The notes under the pieces: generated by a model
Databases searched by the model: none
Told to the model about the DNA's origin: nothing
The model's input: only the letters and a program-made list of their open reading frames with translations
NCBI GenBank assembly: GCA_028691435.1
Contig: JAQUZG010000005.1
Span: 1-51,581 of the forward strand
Length of the DNA: 51,581 nt
Source of the DNA: Candidatus Iainarchaeum sp.
GTDB lineage: Archaea > Iainarchaeota > Iainarchaeia > Iainarchaeales > JAAZKV01
Direction of reading: 5' to 3'
Shown here: positions 35,705 to 45,200 of the stretch, piece by piece
How the letters are laid out: the number at the start of each line of letters is the position of its first letter
Numbering within the stretch: position 1 is the stretch's first letter
Program-made: the position numbers and the translations under genes

Positions 35705-36552
35705 TTAGTAACCAATATATCAAAGACAACTTGTTCTTTTGTTGGAGAAAATTGTCTTACTCTATTCATTCGTAAAATTTTAACTTCTTTACCTGATTCT
35801 TTAGCACAATCAAAAATTTGTTTTTTTACTAAATCAAAATCTCCTTTTTGAACAATTTCATAAAAATAAATTATTCCATTTGGTTTGATACAAAAAAATG
35901 CTTCTTTTAGAAATTGATATCCAGTATGAGGTAAGGGCATAGCAATTCTATCAAAATAAGCTGGAAATTTTTTATACTGTCTTTTAACATCACCTTTAAT
36001 TAAATCAACTCTATCAACACATTTATTTAATTTTACATTTTCAATTGCAAATTTATGAGCAGATGGGTTTAATTCAATTGCAACTGCTTTTTTCATTTTT
36101 GAATTTTTAGCAAAAACTACTGGATAAGGTGCAACCCCTGAAAAAAAACACCCAACAATTTCATTATCTTTAATTTCTTTAGCAATTCTTAATCTTTCAT
36201 TAGAAAGTCTTGGAGAAAAAAATACTTCACCAAGAGGAACCTTTAATGTAACACCAGATTCTTTATAAGTTGCAATTAAGTTTTTTTTACCAGCTATAAC
36301 TTTAACTTTTTGAACTCTAAATTTACCTTCATGATCACTTTCAATTGAACAAACAGTTTCAAATCTCTTATTTAATTTAAGTAAAGTTTCACCAATTAAT
36401 TTCTTTTTTTTATCTAATTCTTTTGGTATTTCAATAACTGCAATATTCCCAAAAGAATCAAAAGCCTTTGGAGCAAAAGCAAATTCAGTTTTTGTTAAAC
36501 TACTTTTTAACGCACTTTTCAAATTATTAGATTCCACAAAATTCACAACCAC
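35701..36552 (-). CDS. Trm5/Taw-type tRNA methyltransferase
   Basis: 283 residues, from a GTG at 36552 with a TTTTAAATAC box about 26 bases upstream. The archaeal Trm5 layout is seen: an N-terminal substrate domain with FGNIAVIEIP, a central FSPRLSNERLRIA, and a SAM-binding AVAIELNPSAHKFAIENV. The catalytic loop DRIAMPLPHTG comes late. Trm5 makes m1G37 in tRNA and also starts the wyosine pathway. The variant MPLPH instead of MNLP leaves the Trm5 subtype or a Taw-like role open. Confidence 0.85.
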   Translation of the reverse strand: MVVNFVESNNLKSALKSSLTKTEFAFAPKAFDSFGNIAVIEIPKELDKKKKLIGETLLKLNKRFETVCSIESDHEGKFRVQKVKVIAGKKNLIATYKESGVTLKVPLGEVFFSPRLSNERLRIAKEIKDNEIVGCFFSGVAPYPVVFAKNSKMKKAVAIELNPSAHKFAIENVKLNKCVDRVDLIKGDVKRQYKKFPAYFDRIAMPLPHTGYQFLKEAFFCIKPNGIIYFYEIVQKGDFDLVKKQIFDCAKESGKEVKILRMNRVRQFSPTKEQVVFDILVTN

Positions 36553-36609
36553 AAGTATAAAGAAAATAACAATAAAAGTATTTAAAAGATTAACAATCTA
36601 AGTTTCTTT

Positions 36610-37452
36610 ATGGATTTTATTAAAGACTTTTTTATAGACCCAATCATTAATCCAGCAAATTCAGGATACAATTTAGTAAACACGGTAATTTATTTAATTT
36701 TAATGATTTTCGCGTGTGTAGCAATTTATTTTTTATTAAATAAAAAAATTAAATTTAATAATAATTTTTTAACTGCACTTTTACCCTATATTTTATTTGG
36801 AATTTCAATGAGAGTGATTATGCACCAAGTTGAAGCAGGATTACTTGTGTCAGATTTAATTAGAAAAACAGCTAATCCCCTTGAAATTGGATTTTATTTT
36901 TTTACACCCGGAATTTGGATACTAACATTTAGTTTAGTAATAATTGGACTTTTAATAAGTGAAATTTGGAAAGAAATTAAATTAAAACGATTATTTTACT
37001 TTGGATTAATTATAATGGCTTTTCCATTAATATACAACTTATTACATTTTAATCAATGGCCAGTTTTTTTAGGAGTTACAATTTTAATTTTTGGAGTTGC
37101 TTCACTAGTTTGTTATTTAATAAATAAATTTACAAAATATAAAATCCTTAATGACAAATTAAATTATTTTATTGTTATTGGGCAAGGTTTTGATGGAATT
37201 GCTTCTGCAATCGCAATAGCATTTTTTAATTTTTCAGAGCAACATGTATTATCAAATGTAATTATACAAATTCATCCAGGATTATTTGTAATAATAAAAT
37301 TAATAATTGCAATTTTAATTTGTTATTCACTTGATGATTATTTAAAAGAAAATGAGAATAAAGAACAATTAGTAAATTTTGTTAAATTAATAATTGCAAT
37401 ACTTGGACTTGCAACTGGATTAGCAAGTTTATTTAAACTTGGAATAATTTAA
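36610..37452 (+). CDS. DUF63 archaeal membrane protein
   Basis: 280 residues, about eight membrane segments. The N-terminal FFIDPIINPANSGYNLVNT and the segment ISMRVIMHQVEAG are marks of the archaeal DUF63 family. Its function is unknown. It is divergent from the Trm5-like gene and its stop shares TTAA (37449-37452) with the convergent gene at 37449. Confidence 0.85.
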   Translation: MDFIKDFFIDPIINPANSGYNLVNTVIYLILMIFACVAIYFLLNKKIKFNNNFLTALLPYILFGISMRVIMHQVEAGLLVSDLIRKTANPLEIGFYFFTPGIWILTFSLVIIGLLISEIWKEIKLKRLFYFGLIIMAFPLIYNLLHFNQWPVFLGVTILIFGVASLVCYLINKFTKYKILNDKLNYFIVIGQGFDGIASAIAIAFFNFSEQHVLSNVIIQIHPGLFVIIKLIIAILICYSLDDYLKENENKEQLVNFVKLIIAILGLATGLASLFKLGII

Positions 37453-37832
37453 TTAATTTTAGCTAGTGGTCCAACGTGAATTATTTTTAAAGTAATTAAT
37501 TTTCTATATAATGTCACAACACTTGATTGGGTTGTGCCTTGGTTATTTAATTTAAAATTTATTTGTTTAGCTTTTTTTGAAAGATTAAGCGATAATTCTT
37601 CAACACCAAGCAAATTATTTTTTTGTAATTCTAAAATTATTTCAGTTGCAAGTGCTTGTTCTCTTGGACTTAATTTAGAATGTAAAATCAAATCAATTGC
37701 ATTTGGTTTAGGAACTTTGATTTTAACTTTTGGAGTAGGCAATCTTTTTTTTCGAAAATTTGGTTTTTCACCAAACATTTTTCGTCTTGAACTAAAAGGA
37801 TCCATTCCAACTGCACGATATATTTTACCCAT
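37449..37832 (-). CDS. Basic hypothetical protein
   Basis: 127 residues. The first 45 are basic and rich in Pro (FRKKRLPTPKVKIKVPKPN). The rest is helical and may be a small winged-helix-like fold: LSPREQALATEIILELQKNN, then SSVVTLYRKLITLKII. No clear family is recognised. A nucleic-acid-binding role fits the charge but is unproven. A shadow frame on the other strand was discarded. Confidence 0.6.
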   Translation of the reverse strand: MGKIYRAVGMDPFSSRRKMFGEKPNFRKKRLPTPKVKIKVPKPNAIDLILHSKLSPREQALATEIILELQKNNLLGVEELSLNLSKKAKQINFKLNNQGTTQSSVVTLYRKLITLKIIHVGPLAKIN

Positions 37833-37891
37833 AACAAGATAAACAATTCAACAATTATTAAACTTTTCTAATTCTAAACTATTTGATAAAC

Positions 37892-38650
37892 ATGTTATAT
37901 TTAATTGGAATTGGACTTAAACCTAGTCACTTGACAATAGAAGCAAAAGAAGCTTTACAAAAGTGTGATGAAATATATCTTGAAGAATACACTAGTCAAT
38001 ATTCACAAGGTCATTTAGATGAACTTAAACAAATCATTGAAAAAGAATTTAAAGTAATAAATCGAATAGAAACTGAAGAATCATTACCTGAAAAATTAAT
38101 GATTGCAAAAGATAAAAATATCGCATTAATGATTTTTGGAAATGCATTAACTGCAACAACACACATTCAATTTTTACTTGATGCAAAAGAAAAAGGAATC
38201 AAAATAAAAATTATCCCTGGCATTTCAATTACAAATTACATTGCTGAATCTGGACTTGATGAGTATAAATTTGGCAGAACTGTAACAATTTGCTACCAAT
38301 TAGATAATTTTAAACCAGAATCATTTTATCATCAAATAAAAGAAAATCAAAAAAATGGATTACATACACTTTGTTTACTTGATATTAAAAAAGATCAAAG
38401 TCCAACAAGATTAATGAATTGTAAAGAAGCAATTGAAATTATCAATGAAATTGAAAAAAGACACAATGAAGAAAATAATTTTAATTATATTGGATTAGTT
38501 TGCATGGGATCAGACAATCAAAAAATAATTATTGGAAAAGAAAAAATAATCAATAGTTGTGAAGTAGAAAAATTATATCCACAAACTTTAATTATTAGTG
38601 GAAAAATAAATGAAAAAGAAAAAGAATGTCTTGAAAATTTATATAATTAA
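37892..38650 (+). CDS. dphB: Diphthine synthase
   Basis: 252 residues from the ATG at 37892; the TTG at 37883 has no support. The start MLYLIGIGLKPSHLTIEA is the tetrapyrrole-methylase-fold signature. EEYTSQYSQ and IPGISITNYIAESGLDEYKF match DphB/Dph5. It methylates the modified histidine of elongation factor 2 on the way to diphthamide, an archaeal/eukaryotic pathway. The DUF357 gene follows 33 bases later. Confidence 0.95.
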   Translation: MLYLIGIGLKPSHLTIEAKEALQKCDEIYLEEYTSQYSQGHLDELKQIIEKEFKVINRIETEESLPEKLMIAKDKNIALMIFGNALTATTHIQFLLDAKEKGIKIKIIPGISITNYIAESGLDEYKFGRTVTICYQLDNFKPESFYHQIKENQKNGLHTLCLLDIKKDQSPTRLMNCKEAIEIINEIEKRHNEENNFNYIGLVCMGSDNQKIIIGKEKIINSCEVEKLYPQTLIISGKINEKEKECLENLYN

Positions 38651-38683
38651 ATTAATCATGAATATTAAATAAAAGTGAATTTT

Positions 38684-38971
38684 ATGGATGATAAAATAAT
38701 TATTGAAAAAGTTGAAAAATATGCAAAAATAACTAAAAAGGGAATAGATGAAATTAAAGTTAAACCCAATTTAAATGAAAAAGAAAAAAAAATTGCATTA
38801 GATTTTTTATCAATGGCTAAAAATTATTATTCAGATGGCTTATTTTTTAAAGAAAAAAAAGATTATTTAACTGCACTTGCTTCTTTTTCTTATGCCCATG
38901 CTTGGCTAGATAGTGGTGTTAGAGCACATCTTTTTGATGCAACAGACGATCAATTGTTCACTTTACCCTAA
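38684..38971 (+). CDS. DUF357 protein
   Basis: 95 residues from the ATG at 38684; a GTG at 38675 lies at the ribosome-binding position (AAAGTGA). The archaeal DUF357 pattern is clear: helical, AKNYYSDGLFFKEKKDYLTA and FSYAHAWLDSGVRA. Structures in the family are helical bundles of unknown function. It is probably co-transcribed with dphB. Confidence 0.88.
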   Translation: MDDKIIIEKVEKYAKITKKGIDEIKVKPNLNEKEKKIALDFLSMAKNYYSDGLFFKEKKDYLTALASFSYAHAWLDSGVRAHLFDATDDQLFTLP

Positions 38972-39022
38972 ATTTACTCGACCAAAAAAGTTTTTAACTT
39001 AGTTGTATTATAATTAGATTAT

Positions 39023-39526
39023 ATGTCTATATATAGTCCACGACCAAATATTGGCAATATTATTCCAAAAATTAAAAAACCATCTTTAAACAATGGTGGA
39101 ATAAGCGATTTAATAACAAGTTCTCTAGGAATAGTAGTAATATTAATTTTAATTTTTGCTATTGCCATTGTTGCAATAAATTATTTTGTTAATTTAACAG
39201 AAAGTAATGCAATAGGTGTTAGATGGAAAAATAATCCACTTGATTTAACAAAAGATCCAAAAAACAATGCTGAACTAATTTTAACTTTAATTAATAATAG
39301 TAAAGATACTAAAAATCTTGAATTAATTGTTGATACTAAATCAAATGAATTAATTATTTATTGCCCTACAAAAAGTTTTGAAAATGTAGAAGCTGGAAAT
39401 TATAGAGAAGTAAGTTGTATTGTGAGAAGAGATCCAAATAGAAATATTTATTCTGGAGAATATAGCATTCAAATAAAAACAAATTTAAGCGATACAAAAA
39501 CTATATTAAAAGTAATTGCTAATTAA
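39023..39526 (+). CDS. Membrane-anchored protein with outer beta domain
   Basis: 167 residues. A 28-residue cytoplasmic start is followed by one membrane segment at about 33-57 (LGIVVILILIFAIAIVAIN) and a beta-rich outer domain of about 110 residues with two cysteines (IYCPTKS, EVSCIVRR) that could form a disulfide. The layout resembles pilin-like or FlaF/FlaG-like archaeal proteins, but no signature confirms it. Confidence 0.6.
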   Translation: MSIYSPRPNIGNIIPKIKKPSLNNGGISDLITSSLGIVVILILIFAIAIVAINYFVNLTESNAIGVRWKNNPLDLTKDPKNNAELILTLINNSKDTKNLELIVDTKSNELIIYCPTKSFENVEAGNYREVSCIVRRDPNRNIYSGEYSIQIKTNLSDTKTILKVIAN

Positions 39527-39634
39527 AATTAATTTTTATTAAATTAAATATTAATTAAACTTATTTTATATAATCAAATTTTGTTCTAAAAATAGTTTAA
39601 GTTAATTTAAAAATATTTAATATGATTATAAAAT

Positions 39635-40132
39635 ATGCAAAACATAAATGATTATAATAATTATTTAAGTAAAAAAACTGCAGAGCTTATTCGTGAAAAT
39701 TTTTCAACTAAAGAAATTACTAATTTACTTGTTGTTAAAACTGGTCAAAGATGGAAAAGAACATTAGGTCACATAAAAACTTTAAACCACAAAGATTATG
39801 GGTCTTTAATTGAAATTAATCCCCTTCTTTTTGATTTAGATGTGCCAGAATATGTTTTAGATTATGTAATAATGCATGAATTAACACACTATTTTCAAGG
39901 CTTTGCAAGTAATCAAGAGCGAAAACATAAACACCCCCATAAGGGAGGAGTAGTTGAGAAAGAACTTGCTCGCCTAGGTTGGAAAGAAATACAAGAAAAA
40001 TCAGACAAATGGATAAAAGAAAACTGGTCAAAAATACTTGTTAAAAATAATCTTAATCCATACAAGAAAAAAATTAGACGAAAAAGAATAATTAGAAAAT
40101 CAATTTTATCTTTTATTAGATTATTTAGTTAA
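39635..40132 (+). CDS. YgjP/SprT-like zinc metalloprotease
   Basis: 165 residues. The metal motif is VIMHELTHYFQG (HExxH) near residue 87. KTGQRWKRTLGHIKTLN precedes it and ININPLLFDL-like sequence leads into it, as in YgjP/WLM-type minigluzincins. The tail from 140 is strongly basic (KKKIRRKRIIRKS), which may hold nucleic acid or membrane. It has a TTTAAAAATA box at 39607-39616 and a leaderless start. Substrates are unknown. Confidence 0.82.
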   Translation: MQNINDYNNYLSKKTAELIRENFSTKEITNLLVVKTGQRWKRTLGHIKTLNHKDYGSLIEINPLLFDLDVPEYVLDYVIMHELTHYFQGFASNQERKHKHPHKGGVVEKELARLGWKEIQEKSDKWIKENWSKILVKNNLNPYKKKIRRKRIIRKSILSFIRLFS

Positions 40133-40188
40133 TAATTATTAAAATTTAAAAAAATTGATTAAAATTAATAATTAACTAATTACTAAAA

Positions 40189-41283
40189 TTAGTTTTTGTA
40201 ATAATTTTCTTTTAAATAATGTATTACATTTTGTTTAAAATTATTAAAATGTTCTTTTGGTAAACCAAATCCACCAGCAGGAACGTGTCCCCCCCCTTGT
40301 GCACCATCAATATTTTTTAATGATTCATTGATCACCTTTCCAACATTTACCTTAAAATCACTTCGTCTAAATGACCCTTTTGCTAAATTTCCATCAAATG
40401 AATAAATTACAACTGTCTTATCTTTTAATTCACTAGATAAAATATTAGATAATTTTGAAGCAGTATGCGGTTTAGCTTCAAAAAAAATTAATTCTAAATC
40501 ATCAAATTTTTCTGCTTCTTGAAAAAATCTATCTTTTTCACTTTCAATTAATTTAATGTATTCATCTTTTAATTTAAAAAAGTTTGATTCTTTAATATCT
40601 GCTAAGTGAGATTCATAAAGTACATTAAATAACATTATTTTTTGATCAGTATATACTGAACAAATTGTTTTAATTGTATCTGCAACTTCAACAAAATAAG
40701 ATTTTTCAAATTGACTTTTTGCTAAATATTTTTCTTCAACATTTTTAATAAAATCTAGCCATTCACTTCCAGCAGTATCTCCAATTAAACCAACTACTGT
40801 AAAAAAATCACTTTTATCAAAATCTTTACCAAAAAAATCATAAACTACTTTACAAGTAGGATATTGGGAAGGGGCATTAATTGAAAATAATTGAGGTTTA
40901 ATGATTAAAGAAACAACATTTGAATTAAACACAAAATTAGTTGGAGAAGGGTGATGATCAAAAATTAAAACTTTAATTTTATTATCTGTTTGATTTGAAA
41001 TACTAGTTAAATTTTGATTTACAATGTCTTCACTTAAATCAAGAAACACAAAAAAATCAGGTTTAAATTGATCTAATTTTCTATTAAAATAAATCTTTTT
41101 TTTATCATTTTTATCATTAAAAAAAACATCAACTTTTTGTTTATTTATTTCTAAAAATCTCTTCATTTGTAAGGCGCTAGTAAACCCATCTTCGTCATCA
41201 TCAGTAACAATAAGAATTTTTTTTATATTTTCTAATTCTAAAAAATTAACTGCTTGTGATTTTAAATCTTCTAAATTTTGCAT
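40189..41283 (-). CDS. DHH-family phosphoesterase (RecJ-like)
   Basis: 364 residues. Motif I is ILIVTDDDEDGFTS (usually DxDADG; here D-E-D). The DHH motif is IFDHHPSPTNF, and VVGLIGDTAG gives the next metal ligand. The C-terminal DHHA1 domain ends with GGGHVPAGGFGLP. It is likely an archaeal RecJ/GAN-like 5'-3' single-strand exonuclease or a nanoRNase. It is divergent from glyS, 84 bases away. Confidence 0.9.
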   Translation of the reverse strand: MQNLEDLKSQAVNFLELENIKKILIVTDDDEDGFTSALQMKRFLEINKQKVDVFFNDKNDKKKIYFNRKLDQFKPDFFVFLDLSEDIVNQNLTSISNQTDNKIKVLIFDHHPSPTNFVFNSNVVSLIIKPQLFSINAPSQYPTCKVVYDFFGKDFDKSDFFTVVGLIGDTAGSEWLDFIKNVEEKYLAKSQFEKSYFVEVADTIKTICSVYTDQKIMLFNVLYESHLADIKESNFFKLKDEYIKLIESEKDRFFQEAEKFDDLELIFFEAKPHTASKLSNILSSELKDKTVVIYSFDGNLAKGSFRRSDFKVNVGKVINESLKNIDGAQGGGHVPAGGFGLPKEHFNNFKQNVIHYLKENYYKN

Positions 41284-41367
41284 ATTTACACAAAAAATTA
41301 CATAGAATAACCTTTTTATTACTTTATATAAGAGAAATATTTAAACAAAAATTCAAAAGTGATTTAT

Positions 41368-42885
41368 ATGGCTGAAAATAAAGAAAGTTTAAATGAAAAA
41401 AAAGAATTTCAATTAGAGCTAGCTAAATACTTGGCTGAAAAAGACTTTATTTATGGACCAGAACCTGAACTATATTCTCCAATGGCTGGATTTTACTCTT
41501 ATGGCTTACTTGGAAAAGCAATGAAAAATAATCTTGAAAACACAATTAGAAAAGTATTTATTAAAAATGGTTTTTTTGAAATGGAATTTCCACTAATAAG
41601 TCCTGAAATAATTTGGAAAGCATCGGGACACCTTGATGGATTTAATGATCCCGTAATTAGTTGTTCAAAATGTAATAGTTCTTTTAGAGCAGATAAATTA
41701 ATTGAAGAACAAACTGGAATTGCTGCTGATTCTTTTAAAGATGAACAATTGATTGAAACTATTAAAGAAAAAGAAGTTACTTGCCCATCTTGTAAAGGTA
41801 GATTTAATCTTGAAATTAAAAGACATAGTCTAATGATGAAAACCACAATTGGTAGAGATATTGTTGCTTACAACAGACCAGAAACTGCAACAACAACTTA
41901 CCTCCCATTTAAAAGATACGCACAATTTTTTAGACAAAAATTACCTTTTACAGTTTTTCAAATTGGTAAAGCATTTAGAAACGAAATTTCTCCTCGTCAA
42001 CATTTACTAAGACAAAGAGAATTTACACAAGCCGAATCCCAAATGTTTTTAAGTAAAGAAATGAAACAAAATTTTGAATTATTTGAAGATATAAAAAAAA
42101 TAAAACTTCCACTTTGGACTGAAGAAATGCAAAAAACAGAAAAAAAGTGGATTGAAATAACAGTTGAAGATGCAATAAAAAATAAAGTTTTAAAGAATAA
42201 AGCTTATGCTTGGAATTTATGGTTAAGTTATGAAATATTAACTAGTGCAGGAATTCCAAAAGACAAAATTAGATTTAGACAACATTGGTCTGATGAAAAA
42301 GCATTTTATAGTGATGATACATGGGATCTTGAAATTTTATTAAATTCATTTGGTTGGGTAGAAATGGTTGGAATAAGTGATAGAACAAATTATGATTTAA
42401 ATCAACATGCAAAATTTTCAAAACAAGAATTAAATGTTCGACTTGAAAATGGAGAAAAAATTGTCCCTGATGTAATTGAAATTGCATTTGGTGTGGATAG
42501 ACCATTTTATGCATTACTTGACTTAGCATTTTTTAGAAGAGAAGATGCACAAAGAACAGTTCTTTCTTTACCATATAACATAGTTCCAATACAAATTGGA
42601 TTATTACCTTTATTAAAAAAAGATAATCTACCAGAAAAAGCAAAAGAAATAATGAAAGAATTAGATGATTATAGAGTTTATTACGATGAAACTGCAAGTA
42701 TTGGAAAAAGATATTCTAGACTTGATGCAATTGGTGTTCCATTTTGTATTACAGTTGATCATCAAACATTAGAAGATAACACAGTAACAATTAGAGAAAG
42801 AGATTCATTAAAACAAATAAGAATAAAGATTAGTGAATTAAATGAAAAATTAAAATCATTTTTTAAAGATGGGTTTAAGGAATAA
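41368..42885 (+). CDS. glyS: Glycyl-tRNA synthetase (dimeric, archaeal type)
   Basis: 505 residues from the ATG at 41368, with AAAGTGATTTAT before it; a GTG at 41359 falls inside that site. Class II motif 1 and the family mark YSPMAGFYSYGLLG open the catalytic domain. A zinc-type insert with CSKC and CPSC lies at about 95-145. Motif 2 is FQIGKAFRNEISPRQHLLRQ, and motif 3 VIEIAFGVDRPFYALL. The anticodon-binding domain ends the protein. It is the alpha2 form used in archaea and eukaryotes. Confidence 0.96.
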   Translation: MAENKESLNEKKEFQLELAKYLAEKDFIYGPEPELYSPMAGFYSYGLLGKAMKNNLENTIRKVFIKNGFFEMEFPLISPEIIWKASGHLDGFNDPVISCSKCNSSFRADKLIEEQTGIAADSFKDEQLIETIKEKEVTCPSCKGRFNLEIKRHSLMMKTTIGRDIVAYNRPETATTTYLPFKRYAQFFRQKLPFTVFQIGKAFRNEISPRQHLLRQREFTQAESQMFLSKEMKQNFELFEDIKKIKLPLWTEEMQKTEKKWIEITVEDAIKNKVLKNKAYAWNLWLSYEILTSAGIPKDKIRFRQHWSDEKAFYSDDTWDLEILLNSFGWVEMVGISDRTNYDLNQHAKFSKQELNVRLENGEKIVPDVIEIAFGVDRPFYALLDLAFFRREDAQRTVLSLPYNIVPIQIGLLPLLKKDNLPEKAKEIMKELDDYRVYYDETASIGKRYSRLDAIGVPFCITVDHQTLEDNTVTIRERDSLKQIRIKISELNEKLKSFFKDGFKE

Positions 42886-42899
42886 TTGAATTTAAATAG

Positions 42900-43556
42900 A
42901 TGAAAAACAATAAATTAATGGACACGAATATTATGGATAGAAGAGACTTAAGAAAAAAATTAATTAGAAAAACTCAAAGAGAGATTGAAGAAAATCTTGC
43001 ACTTAACGAAGTTCACATTATAAAAGCTGTAAATATTATTAGTGATCTTGAAACTATTAGTAACTTAATGGCTGAAAATATTAGTGACTGGAAAAAAAGA
43101 AATCCAACTGGCGAATCTAGTATTATGTTTGAAGAATTAATTAAAAATCAAAAATCTATTGAAGAAGAAAAAGATAGATTAACTGAATTTATTGAAAGTG
43201 AAATGAAAAAAGAATTACCTAATTTTTCAGAAATTGCTGGATCAATTCTTGGAGCTAAGATTTTATCAGAAGCAGGAAGTAAGAAAAAATTAATGTTAAT
43301 TCCATCTTCAACAATGCAATTACTTGGAGCAAGTAAAGCTTTATTTAACCACTTAAAAAGACGAGGAAAATGTCCAAAACATGGACTTATTTTTAATCAT
43401 CCATATTTACAAAAATTACCTAAAAATAAAAGAGGAAAAGCTGCAAGAATTTTAGCTGGAAAATTATCTATTGCTGTAAAAATTGATTATTTTGGAACAG
43501 GAAACAAAGCAAAAGAACTAAAAAAAGAAATCGAAGAAAAAATTAGCAAACTTTAA
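42900..43556 (+). CDS. Nop5/Nop56-58 family protein lacking the N-terminal domain
   Basis: 218 residues, about half the normal archaeal Nop5. The coiled coil (25-105) is present. The Nop domain has the full RNP contact set: NFSEIAGSILGAKILSEAG, PSSTMQLLGASKALF, KCPKHGLIFNHP and RGKAARILAGKLSIAVKIDY. The roughly 110-residue N-terminal domain that binds fibrillarin is missing. There is no room for it upstream because glyS ends 15 bases earlier. The protein should still bind L7Ae and box C/D RNA. Fibrillarin is encoded nearby at 44082. Confidence 0.88.
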   Translation: MKNNKLMDTNIMDRRDLRKKLIRKTQREIEENLALNEVHIIKAVNIISDLETISNLMAENISDWKKRNPTGESSIMFEELIKNQKSIEEEKDRLTEFIESEMKKELPNFSEIAGSILGAKILSEAGSKKKLMLIPSSTMQLLGASKALFNHLKRRGKCPKHGLIFNHPYLQKLPKNKRGKAARILAGKLSIAVKIDYFGTGNKAKELKKEIEEKISKL

Positions 43557-43996
43557 ATTTCTTTTTTTTTCAAATAATCATTTAATTTAATATTTTTATT
43601 TAATTTAATATAAGACATTGGGGGCAAAAATCCTACATTTGCACTTTTTAATTCTTCTAAACTTATTTCTTTATTAAATTTTATAATTTTTAATACCGGC
43701 AAAGCAAATGCTTTATTTACACCTAAAAAATAGTTATTTAATTTATCTTTAGTATCATATTTATTTTTTTCTAATAAATTTATCAAATTTTCAGGATTAT
43801 CTATTATAGGTTTATCAAAAATAATATAACCAGTAATTTTACCAATTGGTATGGTTTCATACAAATATACTTTTATTGGATTAAAATAATTTTCAAATCG
43901 TTTTCTAAATTCATGAGGCTTTATTCCTTTATACAAAGCATCAGCCGAACCATGATGTATGGATAAAATATAAACATCTAAATTATGATCTTGCAT
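43553..43996 (-). CDS. ASCH-domain protein
   Basis: 147 residues from MQDHNLD at 43996, about 30 bases after TATTTTAAAA; ATG 44008 and GTG 44020 are alternatives. The ASCH signature is near the start: ILSIHHGSADALYKGIKP, then HEFRKRF, then VYLYETIPIGKITGYI. ASCH/PUA-like domains bind RNA or modified bases. It is set in reverse between nop5 and fibrillarin, and its stop shares TTAA with nop5. Confidence 0.75.
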   Translation of the reverse strand: MQDHNLDVYILSIHHGSADALYKGIKPHEFRKRFENYFNPIKVYLYETIPIGKITGYIIFDKPIIDNPENLINLLEKNKYDTKDKLNNYFLGVNKAFALPVLKIIKFNKEISLEELKSANVGFLPPMSYIKLNKNIKLNDYLKKKEI

Positions 43997-44081
43997 ATAA
44001 ATATCATTCATTAAAAACACTTTTAAAATAATTAATCAAAGTATACAAAGCTTATTATAATTAATTTTATATAAATTAATT

Positions 44082-44735
44082 ATGGAAAAAAAATTTAATG
44101 AGATATATTCTAAAGGTCGAAATTTATACACTCATGCTTTTATTGATGGAAGAGTTTATGGCGAAAAACTAATTACTGAAAATGGAATCAATTATAGAGA
44201 ATGGAATCCATTTAAATCAAAATATTGTGCAGGATTAACTAATGGTTTAAAAGAAAATATTTTTTTTAAAGGAGCAACTGTGCTTTATTTAGGAAGTGCA
44301 GAAGGAACTACAGTAAGTCATGTTTCTGACATTGTTGGCGAAGAAGGAAATATATTTTGTGTGGATTTAAGTGAGATAGCAATGCAAAAACTTGTAAAAT
44401 TAAGTGAAAAAAGAGAAAACATTTTACCAATTTTAAGTGATGCAGGAATAGTTGATAATTATAAAGAATATTTAGAAGATGGAGTTGATGCATTATTTCA
44501 AGATGTTTCACAAAAAGATCAAACTGAAATATTTTTAAAAAACGCAGTTTTTTTAAAGAAAAATTGTTTAGGTGCACTTAGTTTAAAGACACTTAGTATT
44601 TCTCAAAGTGAAAAAAAAGAAAAAATTCTTGAAAATGAAAAGAAAAAACTTGAAAGTGTTTTTGAAATTTTACAAATTGTTAATCTTGAACCATTTGAAA
44701 CAGGACATTATTTGATTTTAGTAAAAAAAAGGTGA
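44082..44735 (+). CDS. flpA: Fibrillarin, 2'-O-methyltransferase of box C/D particles
   Basis: 217 residues. YREWNPFKSKYCAG, then motif I VLYLGSAEGTTVSHVSDIVG, and IFCVDLSEIAMQKL identify archaeal fibrillarin. VDALFQDVSQKDQTEIFLKN and ALSLKTLSIS follow. The usual catalytic Lys/Asp residues appear to be in place. It methylates ribose in rRNA and tRNA, guided by C/D RNAs with Nop5 and L7Ae. A TTTTATATAA box lies near 44063. Confidence 0.95.
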   Translation: MEKKFNEIYSKGRNLYTHAFIDGRVYGEKLITENGINYREWNPFKSKYCAGLTNGLKENIFFKGATVLYLGSAEGTTVSHVSDIVGEEGNIFCVDLSEIAMQKLVKLSEKRENILPILSDAGIVDNYKEYLEDGVDALFQDVSQKDQTEIFLKNAVFLKKNCLGALSLKTLSISQSEKKEKILENEKKKLESVFEILQIVNLEPFETGHYLILVKKR

Positions 44736-44740
44736 GAAAA

Positions 44741-45142
44741 ATGTTAGATGAAAATTGTATATTCTGTAAAATAATCAAAAATGAAATTCCTTCTTTTAAA
44801 TTTTATGAAGATAAAAATTTTATTGCAATTTTAGATATTAATCCAATTAAAGAAGGTCACACAATGATTATTCCAAAAGAACATTGTCCTGACATTTTAG
44901 ATTTAGAAGAACCCATTCATTCAGAATTATTTAAAACTGCAAAAAAGATTGGAAAAATTTTAAAAAAAACTTTTAATTCAAAACGAATTGGTTATGCGAT
45001 TGAAGGTTTTGGAGTTGATCATGTTCATTTACATCTTGTTCCAATAGATAAAGGTTATGAATTAAATCCCTGTGATTCAAAAAATGCATCAAAAGAAGAA
45101 CTAAAAGAAACTCTAGAAAAGATAAAGAAAAATATAAATTAA
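44741..45142 (+). CDS. HIT-family nucleotide hydrolase
   Basis: 133 residues from the ATG at 44741, preceded by AGGTGA, which also contains the flpA stop; the two are translationally coupled. The HIT motif is HVHLHLVP near residue 100. CIFCKIIKNEIPSFKFYEDK is the usual start and has the Cys pair that binds zinc. Members cleave dinucleoside polyphosphates or adenosine phosphoramidates. Confidence 0.93.
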   Translation: MLDENCIFCKIIKNEIPSFKFYEDKNFIAILDINPIKEGHTMIIPKEHCPDILDLEEPIHSELFKTAKKIGKILKKTFNSKRIGYAIEGFGVDHVHLHLVPIDKGYELNPCDSKNASKEELKETLEKIKKNIN

Positions 45143-45200
45143 TTATTTTGTAATTATCAAAAATTTACAATTCAATAAAAAACTTTATCAGGTGAAAAAA

